Position numbers and translations under genes: made by a program. The notes under the pieces are model-generated. The model had not been told where the DNA came from and did not search any database. It saw only the letters and a program-made list of their open reading frames with translations. From Thermoplasmata archaeon (GTDB lineage: Archaea > Thermoplasmatota > Thermoplasmata > GCA-020350865): a stretch of DNA of 16,196 nucleotides. How positions within the stretch are numbered: the stretch's first letter is position 1; each line of letters starts with the position of its first letter. The DNA lies in the NCBI GenBank assembly GCA_020351895.1, contig CP070672.1:1693906-1710101 (forward strand). Reading direction: 5' to 3'. This document shows positions 1 through 6,943 of this stretch, piece by piece.

Positions 1-1
1 G

Positions 2-568
2 ATTCTATGTGGCTTGGGTCATGTTGGAAGTTCAATTTTCCTTGGAGCCATAGCCATCTTCTTCGGGGCTTCACTTATTGCCCTGGCAGGTATCGAATCC
101 TTTCGAGGGGATCTGGCTGCATGGGCACTTGTTTTCTTCGGCATGACCTATCTTGCTTGGAGTTTAAGAAAAGAACTTAAAAGTAGGTCCCACACCCATG
201 AACACGTACACGCGGACGGAAGTGAACATACCCATGAGCATAAGCATGTTCACGAACATGGACATGTCCACAAAACAGGTTCAAAGAAGAATTTAACCCC
301 CTGGGTACTCTTTACAATATTCGTTTTGGGTCCCTGCGAGCCGTTAATTATTCTTATGATGTATCCAGCTATAACAAACAATTTATTTGGATTGATTATG
401 GTTGTATTCGCATTTTCAGCCGCTACTTTGTTGGTTATGCTCATCATGGTCCTTGGAGCCCTAAAGGGATTATCCTTCCTTCCGCTTTCTAAAATCGAGC
501 CTCACACCAATTCTATCGCGGGCGCAACCATCGCCATATGCGGAGTGGCGATTTTATTTGGGCTCTAA
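2..568 (+). CDS. UreH/TauE-SafE-like membrane transporter with His-rich loop (5' end missing)
   Basis: This is the C-terminal 188 residues of a polytopic membrane protein whose start lies before the window. The reading frame is open from base 2, so the TTG at base 14 is probably internal. The visible part has a hydrophobic N-terminal segment beginning CGLGHVGSS, a second helix ending AWSLRKELK, a cytosolic-type loop with 12 histidines in 27 residues (bases 191-271), then helices carrying a GPCEP motif (bases 329-343) and MYPA, and a final helix. The GLGH and GPCEP motifs resemble the UreH/TauE-SafE-like branch of small transporters. His-rich loops in related proteins usually bind Ni, Co, Zn or Cu, so metal transport is a reasonable inference, but the substrate cannot be read from the sequence. 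Nothing upstream is visible to show an operon. A T-rich tract follows the stop. Confidence 0.7.
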   Translation: MLCGLGHVGSSIFLGAIAIFFGASLIALAGIESFRGDLAAWALVFFGMTYLAWSLRKELKSRSHTHEHVHADGSEHTHEHKHVHEHGHVHKTGSKKNLTPWVLFTIFVLGPCEPLIILMMYPAITNNLFGLIMVVFAFSAATLLVMLIMVLGALKGLSFLPLSKIEPHTNSIAGATIAICGVAILFGL

Positions 569-599
569 AATTGTGAATGTTTTGGATAATGAAATTAAA

Positions 600-655
600 A
601 TTATTTCTTTTTCGAGGAACCTTTCTTTGATTTTTTTTTAGATTTTTAGGTATAA
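600..655 (+). terminator. T-rich terminator after the His-rich transporter
   Basis: A run of nine T (631-639) sits among other T clusters, 63 nt after the transporter stop and just before the tail of the opposite-strand gene. Archaeal polymerase commonly stops at such T tracts without a hairpin. The call rests on composition and position only. Confidence 0.4.
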
Positions 656-659
656 TACA

Positions 660-2171
660 TCATGGCTTTGTTGTCACAAATTTCTTCTTGTCCTTCTTAC
701 AGATGATCTGAATCGCATTGCGGCCCGACATTGCCACAGCTGGTAGACTACCGCCCGGCTGAACCCATTGCCCTGCCATATAGAAGTTAGAAAGTCCAGG
801 CAGCATTTGACTCATTCGCATCCTCATGGTCTCTGTTGTTTCTATCCAGCCCTCGAAGCTACCCCGCCAGTTGCCTGTGTAGCGTACCCAGGTCATTGGT
901 GTAGCCACATCATGCATCTCTACATTGACTGCAAATCCTGGAAAACGCCTATCAAGTTGTGCAATCACCTTTTCTGCGATCTTCTCCTTTTCTGCTTTGT
1001 AGCGCTTTGGATCCTGCTTTAATTTTTCCCAGTAATCATAGTCAGAAGCAAAATGGACTCTCACAAATGTCTTGCCTTCGGGTGCTAAGGTAGTGTCAAA
1101 GGTATAAAACTGCACACTCATGCGCCTTCGTTCCTTCTCACCTATTTTGATGGGTTTATCGAAAGGGAAGTCAATCCCAGTCACTGTTGACGACACCTCC
1201 TGGAATGAGCCATTAACACCCAGTCCCACATAGATTAACGGTGGAAATAGATCAAGTTTATCATAGTATCCCTGGATTTTGTTGTTGATATACTTCCCAT
1301 TTAGCATGTCAAATATGGTGGTACGTCCATCGGCAGCAGAAACGACGATATCAGCACGGTGCTCGCTGCCATCAATCAACTTCACACCCACTGCCCGATC
1401 ATTTTCAACCAAGATTTTTACGACCCGGGATTTATAATTAATCTTACCTCCTAGGGCAAGGTAATGCCCCTCGATAACTCGAGCGAGCTTGAGCGAGCCA
1501 CCTATGGGGTAGCCTGCCGTTTTCTGGTTCATCCAACCAAAAGTCTTCATCACAGCCAAAATAGGGAACTCAGGCGGGTTTTCGAGGTTGAATACATATG
1601 GAAAAGCCTCACGCATGAATGGATTCTTAAATTGTTGGGCAACATCCTTTATTGTCTTATTGCCCCATTTACGAAAGACTCCGGAGAATGGAATCATACT
1701 TCTCATTAACTTGAGTACGTCTAATGGACCAAATAGATCGGGTGCCTTTTCCCAAGGTATGTGAAAGTCAATCATCTTACGAATTCCATTGGTAAATTCC
1801 TCTATCAATTCCTTATCCTCAGGGGCAAGCTCCATCATATGTTGCCTAAGGCGATCGATGTCACAATAAACGGTAAAGACCTTACCATCCTTGCCTTCGA
1901 TCCGGGCATACTCTTCGTGATCGATTATTGTGCTTTCAGGCATTACACCCAATTCTTCCCATATCTGATAAAAATCGGTTCCGGGTTTCGTGCCAGTCAA
2001 CCAGTGAATACAACCATCAATCTTGTAGCCCTTGCGTTTCCAAGTGGTGCAAACGCCGCCAGGTAAGGTATGCATCTCGAATATCTGGGTTTTGTAACCG
2101 TTCATCTGACCGTAACATCCAGCAGAAAGTCCTGCAACCCCCGCTCCTATGATTATTATAGATTTTTCCAT
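660..2171 (-). CDS. CrtI/carotenoid isomerase-like NAD(P)/FAD-dependent oxidoreductase
   Basis: This 503-residue flavoprotein belongs to the phytoene desaturase/carotenoid isomerase-like amine-oxidase superfamily (COG1233). The Rossmann FAD-binding motif GAGVAGLSAG begins at residue 9, with an acidic residue (E32) ending the second strand, followed by a LPGG turn. The C-terminal FAD-closing segment (from about residue 463) reads FYMAGQWVQPGGSLPAVAMSG, typical of the family. Substrates range from carotenoids to retinoid-like and prenyl compounds, and the true one cannot be told here; no prenyltransferase or phytoene synthase is adjacent. The start at 2171 places the nucleotide-binding strand a few residues from the N-terminus, as usual. 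An in-frame ATG at 2204 has a much stronger SD (GGAGGAG at 2215-2221, 10 nt away) and would add 11 residues. The gene is divergent from the DUF389 gene. Confidence 0.85.
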   Translation of the reverse strand: MEKSIIIIGAGVAGLSAGCYGQMNGYKTQIFEMHTLPGGVCTTWKRKGYKIDGCIHWLTGTKPGTDFYQIWEELGVMPESTIIDHEEYARIEGKDGKVFTVYCDIDRLRQHMMELAPEDKELIEEFTNGIRKMIDFHIPWEKAPDLFGPLDVLKLMRSMIPFSGVFRKWGNKTIKDVAQQFKNPFMREAFPYVFNLENPPEFPILAVMKTFGWMNQKTAGYPIGGSLKLARVIEGHYLALGGKINYKSRVVKILVENDRAVGVKLIDGSEHRADIVVSAADGRTTIFDMLNGKYINNKIQGYYDKLDLFPPLIYVGLGVNGSFQEVSSTVTGIDFPFDKPIKIGEKERRRMSVQFYTFDTTLAPEGKTFVRVHFASDYDYWEKLKQDPKRYKAEKEKIAEKVIAQLDRRFPGFAVNVEMHDVATPMTWVRYTGNWRGSFEGWIETTETMRMRMSQMLPGLSNFYMAGQWVQPGGSLPAVAMSGRNAIQIICKKDKKKFVTTKP

Positions 2172-2190
2172 TGAAATCTCTCTATCGTCA

Positions 2191-2274
2191 ATGCCGAATG
2201 GCATTATTTTAGGACTCCTCCAAATCCTTGTAATTATTTTTATATCTTTCCCAAAAAAGAAACAGGTTTTATAC
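2191..2274 (-). promoter_or_regulatory. Promoter and start region of the FAD oxidoreductase
   Basis: Read on the minus strand there are two TATA-like boxes, TATAAAA (2268-2274) and ATATAAAAATA (2235-2245), then GGAGGAG (2215-2221), then an ATG at 2204 that lies in a 5-bp inverted repeat (ATGCC-ATTC-GGCAT, 2191-2204). Use of the upstream TATA box would give a leader that contains the SD. Use of the downstream box would start the transcript within or next to the SD. Which start codon is used may depend on this. Confidence 0.4.
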
Positions 2275-2320
2275 AGAATTATAGCCAATAGTTAGATATC
2301 TGTGATTCTCTCATCAATAC

Positions 2321-2328
2321 ATATAAAA
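2321..2328 (+). promoter_or_regulatory. TATA box for the DUF389 gene, probably leaderless
   Basis: ATATAAAA is centred about 28 nt before the ATG at 2353, with no SD in between. The predicted transcription start (about 2347-2351) practically coincides with the start codon, which fits a leaderless mRNA. A second ATG at 2349 lies in another frame and stops after ten codons. Confidence 0.5.
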
Positions 2329-2352
2329 ACCCCAACCTCGTTGACCAAATGA

Positions 2353-3657
2353 ATGAGGCAGATAAATATCGTTTTACCTGACCGCGAAGTAAAGAACGTA
2401 ATGAAAATAGCCAAAAAAAGCGAATTGAAAGCCGCACATGTGAGAAGCGCAGGGGAGATAGACCTTGTTATTGTTACAGTGCCGGATGATATGGTTAATG
2501 ATTTTATTACGAAATTAAAGGACGCTGGTATAGATAAAGTGGGTACAGTCTCAATTTTACCGATTCACGCAGCCTTATCCAAGACCGAACCCGAGAAGAT
2601 CCCAACAATTGCACCAAAGGAGGAGATCATAGACAGTGCAAAACGCGCATGTCACCTGACAAGAGGCTATGTTTTCATGATCGTGGTATCTGCATTTGTG
2701 GCCACCTTGGGTCTCATGATGAATAGCCCTGCCATAGTGATTGGAGCCATGGTCATAGCACCTCTTTTAGGACCAAGTATTGCAGCCAGTGTTGGAACTG
2801 TTATGGGTGATACCGCTCTTTTCAGGAAAGGAATTATGAGCACAACTTTGGGATTACTTATCGTCATTATAGCTGCAGCTGCCACGGCTTTTTTCGTAAA
2901 CAGTCTGCAGTTACTTCCTCCCCTCTTGGACATCAGTTTCGAGAACCTTCCCTCCGAAATTGCGGAGAGAACCACATTGAACATCCTAATCGTGGGTTTG
3001 GCCCTGGCCTCTGGTGCGGCAGGTGCCTATTCATTTGCCGAGAAAAAAGGCGAAATTTTAGTCGGTGTGATGATCGCCGTGGCCCTGGTGCCTCCGGCAT
3101 CCATTGTTGGAATTGGATTCGCACTCTTGGATGCGGATTTTATCATTAACTCGGGTCTCATCTTGGCTGTGAATGTCTTCTGTATAAACATAGCCGCAAC
3201 CTTGGTTTTCTGGAAACTCGGCATCAAACCCGGTGGATTTCTGGAAATGAAGTTCTCCAAAAAGGATATTAGAAGAAGGCTGGCAGTGACATTGACAATT
3301 CTGCTAATTCTTGGGACCATTCTTGGATGGACAACCTACATAACCTATCGAAATAATCAGCTTAAGAAGAATATAAGAGAGGAAGCAGTGAGTGTCCTTG
3401 ATAATGGAAATTATCTCTACATCAATGATGTTGAGGTTGAGGAAATTAACCTCCATATAAATGCATTTGGCTTTGATACTAGAGATGAGGTTACTGTGGA
3501 TATAATCGTATATACAAACAACATAACAGAATGCTTAAATCAGAGTTTGGCATCAGATATCAGATCAGCCCTGGATTCAAGATTCAAAAACGAGATCGAC
3601 AAAGAATTCGTGGTCGTGATAATCTTTCAAGCAATGGATGTATCCTCTGAAAGATGA
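2353..3657 (+). CDS. DUF389 / TIGR00341 family membrane protein
   Basis: The 434-residue protein has a soluble N-terminal domain (residues 1-95) of alternating strands and helices. A membrane domain of about six or seven hydrophobic segments follows (roughly 106-122, 126-150, 162-182, 208-226, 234-258, 266-288, 308-330), then a C-terminal soluble tail of about 100 residues. The segment MNSPAIVIGAMVIAPLLGPS (about 123-142) is the hallmark of DUF389 (TIGR00341) proteins found in archaea and bacteria. A second hallmark is the VALVPPAS stretch near residue 243. The biochemical function of this family is not established, as far as I know. The gene stands alone, divergent from the oxidoreductase and convergent with the SAP-domain gene. 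The start was chosen because it lies one TATA distance from a good promoter. Confidence 0.88.
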   Translation: MRQINIVLPDREVKNVMKIAKKSELKAAHVRSAGEIDLVIVTVPDDMVNDFITKLKDAGIDKVGTVSILPIHAALSKTEPEKIPTIAPKEEIIDSAKRACHLTRGYVFMIVVSAFVATLGLMMNSPAIVIGAMVIAPLLGPSIAASVGTVMGDTALFRKGIMSTTLGLLIVIIAAAATAFFVNSLQLLPPLLDISFENLPSEIAERTTLNILIVGLALASGAAGAYSFAEKKGEILVGVMIAVALVPPASIVGIGFALLDADFIINSGLILAVNVFCINIAATLVFWKLGIKPGGFLEMKFSKKDIRRRLAVTLTILLILGTILGWTTYITYRNNQLKKNIREEAVSVLDNGNYLYINDVEVEEINLHINAFGFDTRDEVTVDIIVYTNNITECLNQSLASDIRSALDSRFKNEIDKEFVVVIIFQAMDVSSER

Positions 3658-3667
3658 ATAAAAAGGT

Positions 3668-3688
3668 GAAAACTTCAAGAGGTTTTTC
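3668..3688. terminator. Possible bidirectional terminator between convergent genes
   Basis: AAAAC (3669-3673) and GTTTT (3682-3686) form a short A/T stem with an 8-nt loop and T runs on both strands. It fills the 29-bp gap between the DUF389 stop and the stop of the opposite gene and touches the latter. The stem is weak. Confidence 0.3.
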
Positions 3689-5465
3689 AATCTTCTGAAA
3701 TGGGCCTGTACCTTTCACAGGAATAGCAGTACCATCGATCGTACTGGTCTATATAGGATAAATTTGATCCACACTCAGGACAGGGATGCTTTTTCTCCAT
3801 CTCTTCTATGGGCTTTTCTTCAACCTTACCCTTTTGACTCTCTATGTGCTCTTTGAGTCTTTCCCGAAGATGTTTTGTTCTTCCTGAGGAATCCAATCCA
3901 AGGGCCTCACATAAAGCAACCAACTTTTCATCACTCATTGTGTAAAGCTCTTCTACTTTGGGCAGTTCCACCTCTTTCTTCTCTTCTTCTGCCTCTATCC
4001 CCATGGATTCAACCAGAGAATCCAGCATTGATTCCTCGGTTTCAGCTTCTTCTACTCCTTCCTCCTCTTTTTTGGGCTCCGCAACACCCGAGTCAGGTGC
4101 CTGTTCTTCTGAGGGGGCCTCCTCTGCCTTTGGCTCGGCTTCCAACTCCTTCTTTTCTGCCTCTGGCTCCAAGGCAGCTCCTTCTTCCCTCTCCAAACCA
4201 TTGAAGATCAGGTCAGCTCCACAGGCATAACATGTGGTCGCATCCTTTTGTACCATGGTCTGACACCTTGAACACGCCCGCTCCTTTTCACCTTCTTCTT
4301 CATTGGCCTCAGCTGAAGGCTCTGTTTCTTCTTTTTCCTCGGTCACTATTGGTTCCTCAGTGGCTTTGGGTTCCTCGGTCACTTCAGGTTCTGCTTCAGG
4401 CTCCCCCTCATCTTCCTTAGCCTCGAGTTCCTCAGTAACTTTGGGTTCCTCGGCAACCTCGGGTTCTGCTTCAACCTTTCCTTCTTCTTCCTTTACTTCT
4501 GGTTCCTCAGTGACTGCAGGTTCTTCAGTGGTTTTAGGTTCTTCTACCACCTCAGGTTCTGCCTCAGCCTGCGCCTCTTCGGATTCTTCCGGCTCTTCTG
4601 TGATTGTAGCAACCTCGCCAGCTTTCAATTCCTCGGTGAGTTTCTCCATCTCTTCCCCTTCCACCTCCTCAGAAATGGATTCTATTGGCTCGATTCCTTC
4701 CTCCTCCTGTATCTCTTCTCGTTCCAGCAATCCCTTTTCCCTCTCGATAAGTCCTGCCTTCATTGTAATTATCTTTTCGAAATCATCCTGTATTGCCATC
4801 TCTCTGGCAAGCAGTTTCTCCTCCCTTTCAGCCAGCTCCTTCTCCTTAGCGAGTCTTGCTTCCTCGGCCTGGGCAAATGATGTCTCCTTTTCGTTTTGCT
4901 CCTTCTCCTTTTTTTGAAGCTCTGCCTCCCTTTCTAAAAGGGGCTTGATCTTATCGGCCATATCTTTCTCTTTTTCAATGATTTCATTCTCCCATTTTAG
5001 GAGTTCCTTCTTCTTGGATGCAATTTCTTGTTGTTGGCGTATTGTGGTCTTTTCCCTCTCTAAAAGGTCTTTGGCTCTTTGGTTCACTTCCTCTATTTTA
5101 AGGTTCGCTTCTTCTAACCTGGATTTCAAATTGTTTCTTTGCTCATCCAGTCTTCCCATAATCTCTGCAATCTTTTGTCTTTCTCCAGCTATCTGATCCT
5201 TTTGCGCATAGGTCTTTTCCCTCTCCTTTATTGCCTCTTCCTTTTTAGATATGGCTTCGTCCTTTAATTTGCCAACCTCATCCTTCTCTTTTAACAATTC
5301 CTCTTTAATACGCTCAACTTCAGCCCTGTCCTCGTTCAGCTGCCTCTTTTCCTTCCTTATCTTTTCCTCGCTCTTTCTGAGAACCTCCCAGATGGATGCC
5401 TCATGCTCTAAAACACCTGGATCCGTTTCCTCTGAACGCTCCTGTTTTTCTTCGTTGTTGCTCAA
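3687..5465 (-). CDS. Coiled-coil, acidic-repeat, SAP and double zinc-ribbon protein
   Basis: The 592-residue, extremely Glu/Lys-rich protein has no named family I recognise, but its modules are clear. Residues 30-255 form a long charged coiled coil with heptad-like EREKxLLEREE runs. Residues 287-396 are a Glu/Pro/Val repeat region. A zinc ribbon uses C398, C401, C412 and C415. A second acidic linker follows. Residues about 506-541 fit a SAP motif (short helix, GLDSSGR turn, second helix), a DNA-binding fold. A C-terminal zinc ribbon uses C562, C565, C580 and C583 with an RWYCYSC core. It has no signal peptide or membrane segment, so it should be cytosolic, perhaps nucleoid-associated or scaffolding; that role is inferred. 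The start is TTG with GGTGA 6 nt upstream. It lies downstream of the TOPRIM gene on the same strand, 110 bp away. Confidence 0.8.
   Translation of the reverse strand: MSNNEEKQERSEETDPGVLEHEASIWEVLRKSEEKIRKEKRQLNEDRAEVERIKEELLKEKDEVGKLKDEAISKKEEAIKEREKTYAQKDQIAGERQKIAEIMGRLDEQRNNLKSRLEEANLKIEEVNQRAKDLLEREKTTIRQQQEIASKKKELLKWENEIIEKEKDMADKIKPLLEREAELQKKEKEQNEKETSFAQAEEARLAKEKELAEREEKLLAREMAIQDDFEKIITMKAGLIEREKGLLEREEIQEEEGIEPIESISEEVEGEEMEKLTEELKAGEVATITEEPEESEEAQAEAEPEVVEEPKTTEEPAVTEEPEVKEEEGKVEAEPEVAEEPKVTEELEAKEDEGEPEAEPEVTEEPKATEEPIVTEEKEETEPSAEANEEEGEKERACSRCQTMVQKDATTCYACGADLIFNGLEREEGAALEPEAEKKELEAEPKAEEAPSEEQAPDSGVAEPKKEEEGVEEAETEESMLDSLVESMGIEAEEEKKEVELPKVEELYTMSDEKLVALCEALGLDSSGRTKHLRERLKEHIESQKGKVEEKPIEEMEKKHPCPECGSNLSYIDQYDRWYCYSCERYRPISED
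4323..4565 (-). repeat. In-frame degenerate repeats encoding a Glu/Pro linker
   Basis: Three diverged units encode residues 301-331, 332-356 and 357-381 of the SAP/zinc-ribbon protein. Each begins EAEPEV, then (V/A/T)EEPK, then TEE-rich sequence. The first unit carries a 6-residue insertion. Unit number probably varies between strains by slippage or recombination, giving a spacer of variable length between the coiled coil and the first zinc ribbon. Confidence 0.75.
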
Positions 5466-5563
5466 TTTCTCACCTTCTGGTTATGCCAATTTTGATTTTG
5501 AGGTGCCTTTAATGTTCTTCCTCCATTCTCTCTAAGCGGTGTTCAATGTGATAACGTTTATAG

Positions 5564-5569
5564 TTTAAA
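5564..5569 (-). promoter_or_regulatory. Possible TATA box for the SAP-domain gene
   Basis: TTTAAA, within a longer A/T stretch just after the TOPRIM stop codon, would start a transcript near 5541 with a leader of about 75 nt that carries the GGTGA SD before the TTG at 5465. Readthrough from the TOPRIM gene is the alternative. Confidence 0.3.
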
Positions 5570-5575
5570 TATTTT

Positions 5576-5986
5576 TCAGCCTTTTTTCCCATTGTCTATC
5601 CCCCTCCTCAACCTATTCACACAACCAACGAGGCCTTCCACATCCTTTGTTTCCTTTTTACAGTAACTGGCCAACTTAGCTCTGATCTCGGTATTGAAGT
5701 GAACATCATTTGCCTTCAAGTTTTCCCTCAGTACCTTACAAAGATGCCCTCCTTTGCGGTCCCAATCCGTGAGTATCACAACTTTGGCATGTTCACGGGC
5801 AATCTCCTCACAGAAATTGAATAATGGCTGGCCCCTGTTGATTTGAATGATCTCACCTTCTATACCCAATTCCCGAAGGGCCCTGACATCTGATTCACCC
5901 TCGACAATAATGGGCAAATCGGAGTTTATGGCCTTTAATTTGGCAAGAACGTCCTCGATCTTCTCAAGCAGTTCCTCTTTCTGCAA
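5576..5986 (-). CDS. Stand-alone TOPRIM domain protein (archaeal UPF0292-like)
   Basis: The 136-residue protein is essentially one TOPRIM fold. The catalytic glutamate lies in IVEGESDVRAL (E29), and the metal-binding acidic pair is in ILTDWDRKGG (D74 and D76). TOPRIM domains occur in primases, topoisomerases, OLD nucleases and RNase M5, but this one has no partner domain; its length matches the small archaeal TOPRIM proteins labelled UPF0292, whose role is unknown to me. The catalytic residues are intact, so metal-dependent nucleic-acid chemistry is plausible. The start must be the TTG at 5986, because no other start lies between it and the upstream in-frame stop; GGAG lies 10 nt before it. 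It starts 37 nt after the DUF167 gene ends and is probably cotranscribed with it. Confidence 0.82.
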   Translation of the reverse strand: MQKEELLEKIEDVLAKLKAINSDLPIIVEGESDVRALRELGIEGEIIQINRGQPLFNFCEEIAREHAKVVILTDWDRKGGHLCKVLRENLKANDVHFNTEIRAKLASYCKKETKDVEGLVGCVNRLRRGIDNGKKG

Positions 5987-6023
5987 TTGTAAGCATCTCC
6001 ATATTGTTTATTATTATGTACTA

Positions 6024-6350
6024 TTAATGTATTGCCTTGAACCTCCTAGCAAGCTCTTTATGGTTCAAACCCAGGATCTTTATGATCTTTCTTCGAGACC
6101 TTTGACCTTTTACCATGATGAAATCAGAGGATGGCAGTTTAAGCATGGATGGAAGTAATCCAATCAATTCCTTGTTGGCCTTTCCTTTTTCGGCTCTTTC
6201 CTTGAGCCTGACCAACACACAATCCCTCCATTTATCCACCCCCTCTATTCCACTTGTTTTCGCACCCGGTTTTACCTCGATGTCTATGAGAATACCATCG
6301 TCCTGTTCATTTATACATTTTGAAAGATGCTTAAAATCAAATTCCTTCAT
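6024..6350 (-). CDS. DUF167 / YggU (UPF0235) family protein
   Basis: This small 108-residue protein matches the DUF167 fold: a strand ending IEVKPGAKTSGI, then VLVRLKERAEKGKANKELI, then an I/VKGQRSRRKIIKI strand. The KPGAK, P/RAxxGKAN and GxxSRxK elements are the conserved core. The family is widespread in all domains and its function is not firmly established. The ATG at 6350 was chosen because a TATA-like TTTAAA lies about 28 nt upstream. An in-frame TTG at 6362 would add four residues but has no ribosome site. It leads a probable two-gene transcript with the TOPRIM gene. Confidence 0.87.
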   Translation of the reverse strand: MKEFDFKHLSKCINEQDDGILIDIEVKPGAKTSGIEGVDKWRDCVLVRLKERAEKGKANKELIGLLPSMLKLPSSDFIMVKGQRSRRKIIKILGLNHKELARRFKAIH

Positions 6351-6375
6351 TACTAATCCCAATCATAAATCGAGG

Positions 6376-6381
6376 TTTAAA
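6376..6381 (-). promoter_or_regulatory. TATA box for the DUF167-TOPRIM pair
   Basis: TTTAAA on the minus strand is centred about 28 nt before the ATG at 6350. The expected transcript begins within a few bases of the start codon, consistent with a leaderless or near-leaderless mRNA. Confidence 0.4.
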
Positions 6382-6433
6382 TGTTCCGCCCATTCTGAAT
6401 TAAACCAAGTTTATCCTTTGGATCGAGATTATT

Positions 6434-6461
6434 GGGCGTGTGGAGGGGGCAGGATGGTGGG
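6434..6461 (+). repeat. G-rich intergenic repeat, copy 1 (diverged)
   Basis: The 28-bp element reads GGGCGTGTGGAGGGGGC then AGGATGGTGGG. It shares the second half with the copies at 9022-9050, 13147-13175 and 13216-13242, and is G-rich on the same strand. It lies in the 294-bp divergent gap between the DUF167 gene and the small zinc-ribbon gene. Nearby are a micro-ORF of 10 codons ending in three Arg codons (6492-6527) and an AGGAGGAG run (6516-6523) with no start codon at a usable distance. I see no clear gene in this gap. Confidence 0.6.
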
Positions 6462-6614
6462 AAAAATTATTGATACAAGGAGTAAGGATAGATGATAAAT
6501 AAGAATATGAATACCAGGAGGAGATAATAACACAATATTCGGGAACATATCATTATACAAAGGAAGATGAACATTCTCAGGAGAAGTTCAAGGAACAAAA
6601 TTCAGCACAAAAGC

Positions 6615-6621
6615 TATTATA
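6615..6621 (+). promoter_or_regulatory. TATA box for the small zinc-ribbon gene
   Basis: TATTATA is centred about 27 nt before the ATG at 6645. No SD lies close to that start, so a leaderless transcript is likely and this start is preferred over the in-frame ATG at 6567. Confidence 0.4.
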
Positions 6622-6644
6622 CAATTGGAGCTAATTTATCCATC

Positions 6645-6791
6645 ATGCCTAAATGCCCCATCTGCAACGAAGAACTCAAAGAGCAGGATCATGAAAATTG
6701 GATATGCTGTGAATGCAACGAAACCATACCAAAAGAATTTGCCAAGGAATCCAAGATACAATGCTGCGATCCATTCAACAATTGTAAGTAG
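6645..6791 (+). CDS. Tiny zinc-ribbon protein (48 aa)
   Basis: The 48-residue protein begins MPKCPICNEEL and contains C4, C7 (CPIC) and a second knuckle ICCECNE, then a C-terminal CC...C group. The CxxC...CxxC pattern fits a rubredoxin-like zinc ribbon. The extra C-terminal cysteines (QCCDPFNNC) could bind a second metal or form a disulfide. I do not recognise a family. The start was chosen at the methionine directly before the first knuckle, about 27 nt after a TATA box. An upstream in-frame ATG at 6567 would add 26 basic residues with no family support. It is transcribed in the same direction as the HVO_0476-type gene, 152 bp upstream of it. Confidence 0.6.
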   Translation: MPKCPICNEELKEQDHENWICCECNETIPKEFAKESKIQCCDPFNNCK

Positions 6792-6917
6792 TTTGTTAGC
6801 ATGGATATAGAGCATTATAAGGTAGTCATGTTTTTGTTCCTCCAGATGACGGTTAATTTGGGTATATAATCAATCATTAAAAAAAATCCTAAATCGATAA
6901 TCGAAAACTAAATACCA

Positions 6918-6924
6918 ATTATAC
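6918..6924 (+). promoter_or_regulatory. TATA box for the zinc-finger/Pcm operon
   Basis: ATTATAC is centred about 23 nt before the ATG at 6944 with no SD between. The arrangement indicates a leaderless transcript covering the HVO_0476-type gene and pcm. Confidence 0.45.
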
Positions 6925-6943
6925 TACATTACCTCTCGAGAAT

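Noticed and set aside
2172..2288. Long N-terminal extension of the FAD oxidoreductase from 2288
   Set aside because: It would place 39 non-conserved residues before the Rossmann strand and run through both TATA-like boxes.
4303..4917. Ser-rich open frame of 204 codons on the + strand
   Set aside because: It is the mirror of the Glu/Lys-rich coiled-coil gene: antisense of GAG/GAA codons gives Ser, Phe and Leu runs. It shows no domain, and the opposite frame has clear zinc ribbons and a SAP motif.
6492..6527. Ten-codon micro-ORF ending in three Arg codons, after AAGGAG
   Set aside because: It could be a leader peptide, but the downstream gene lies over 100 bp away, no attenuator-like structure is visible and so short an ORF occurs by chance.
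6567..6644. 26-residue N-terminal extension of the small zinc-ribbon protein
   Set aside because: Its ATG lacks proper ribosome-site spacing, while the ATG at 6645 lies at promoter distance from a TATA box and directly precedes the zinc knuckle.
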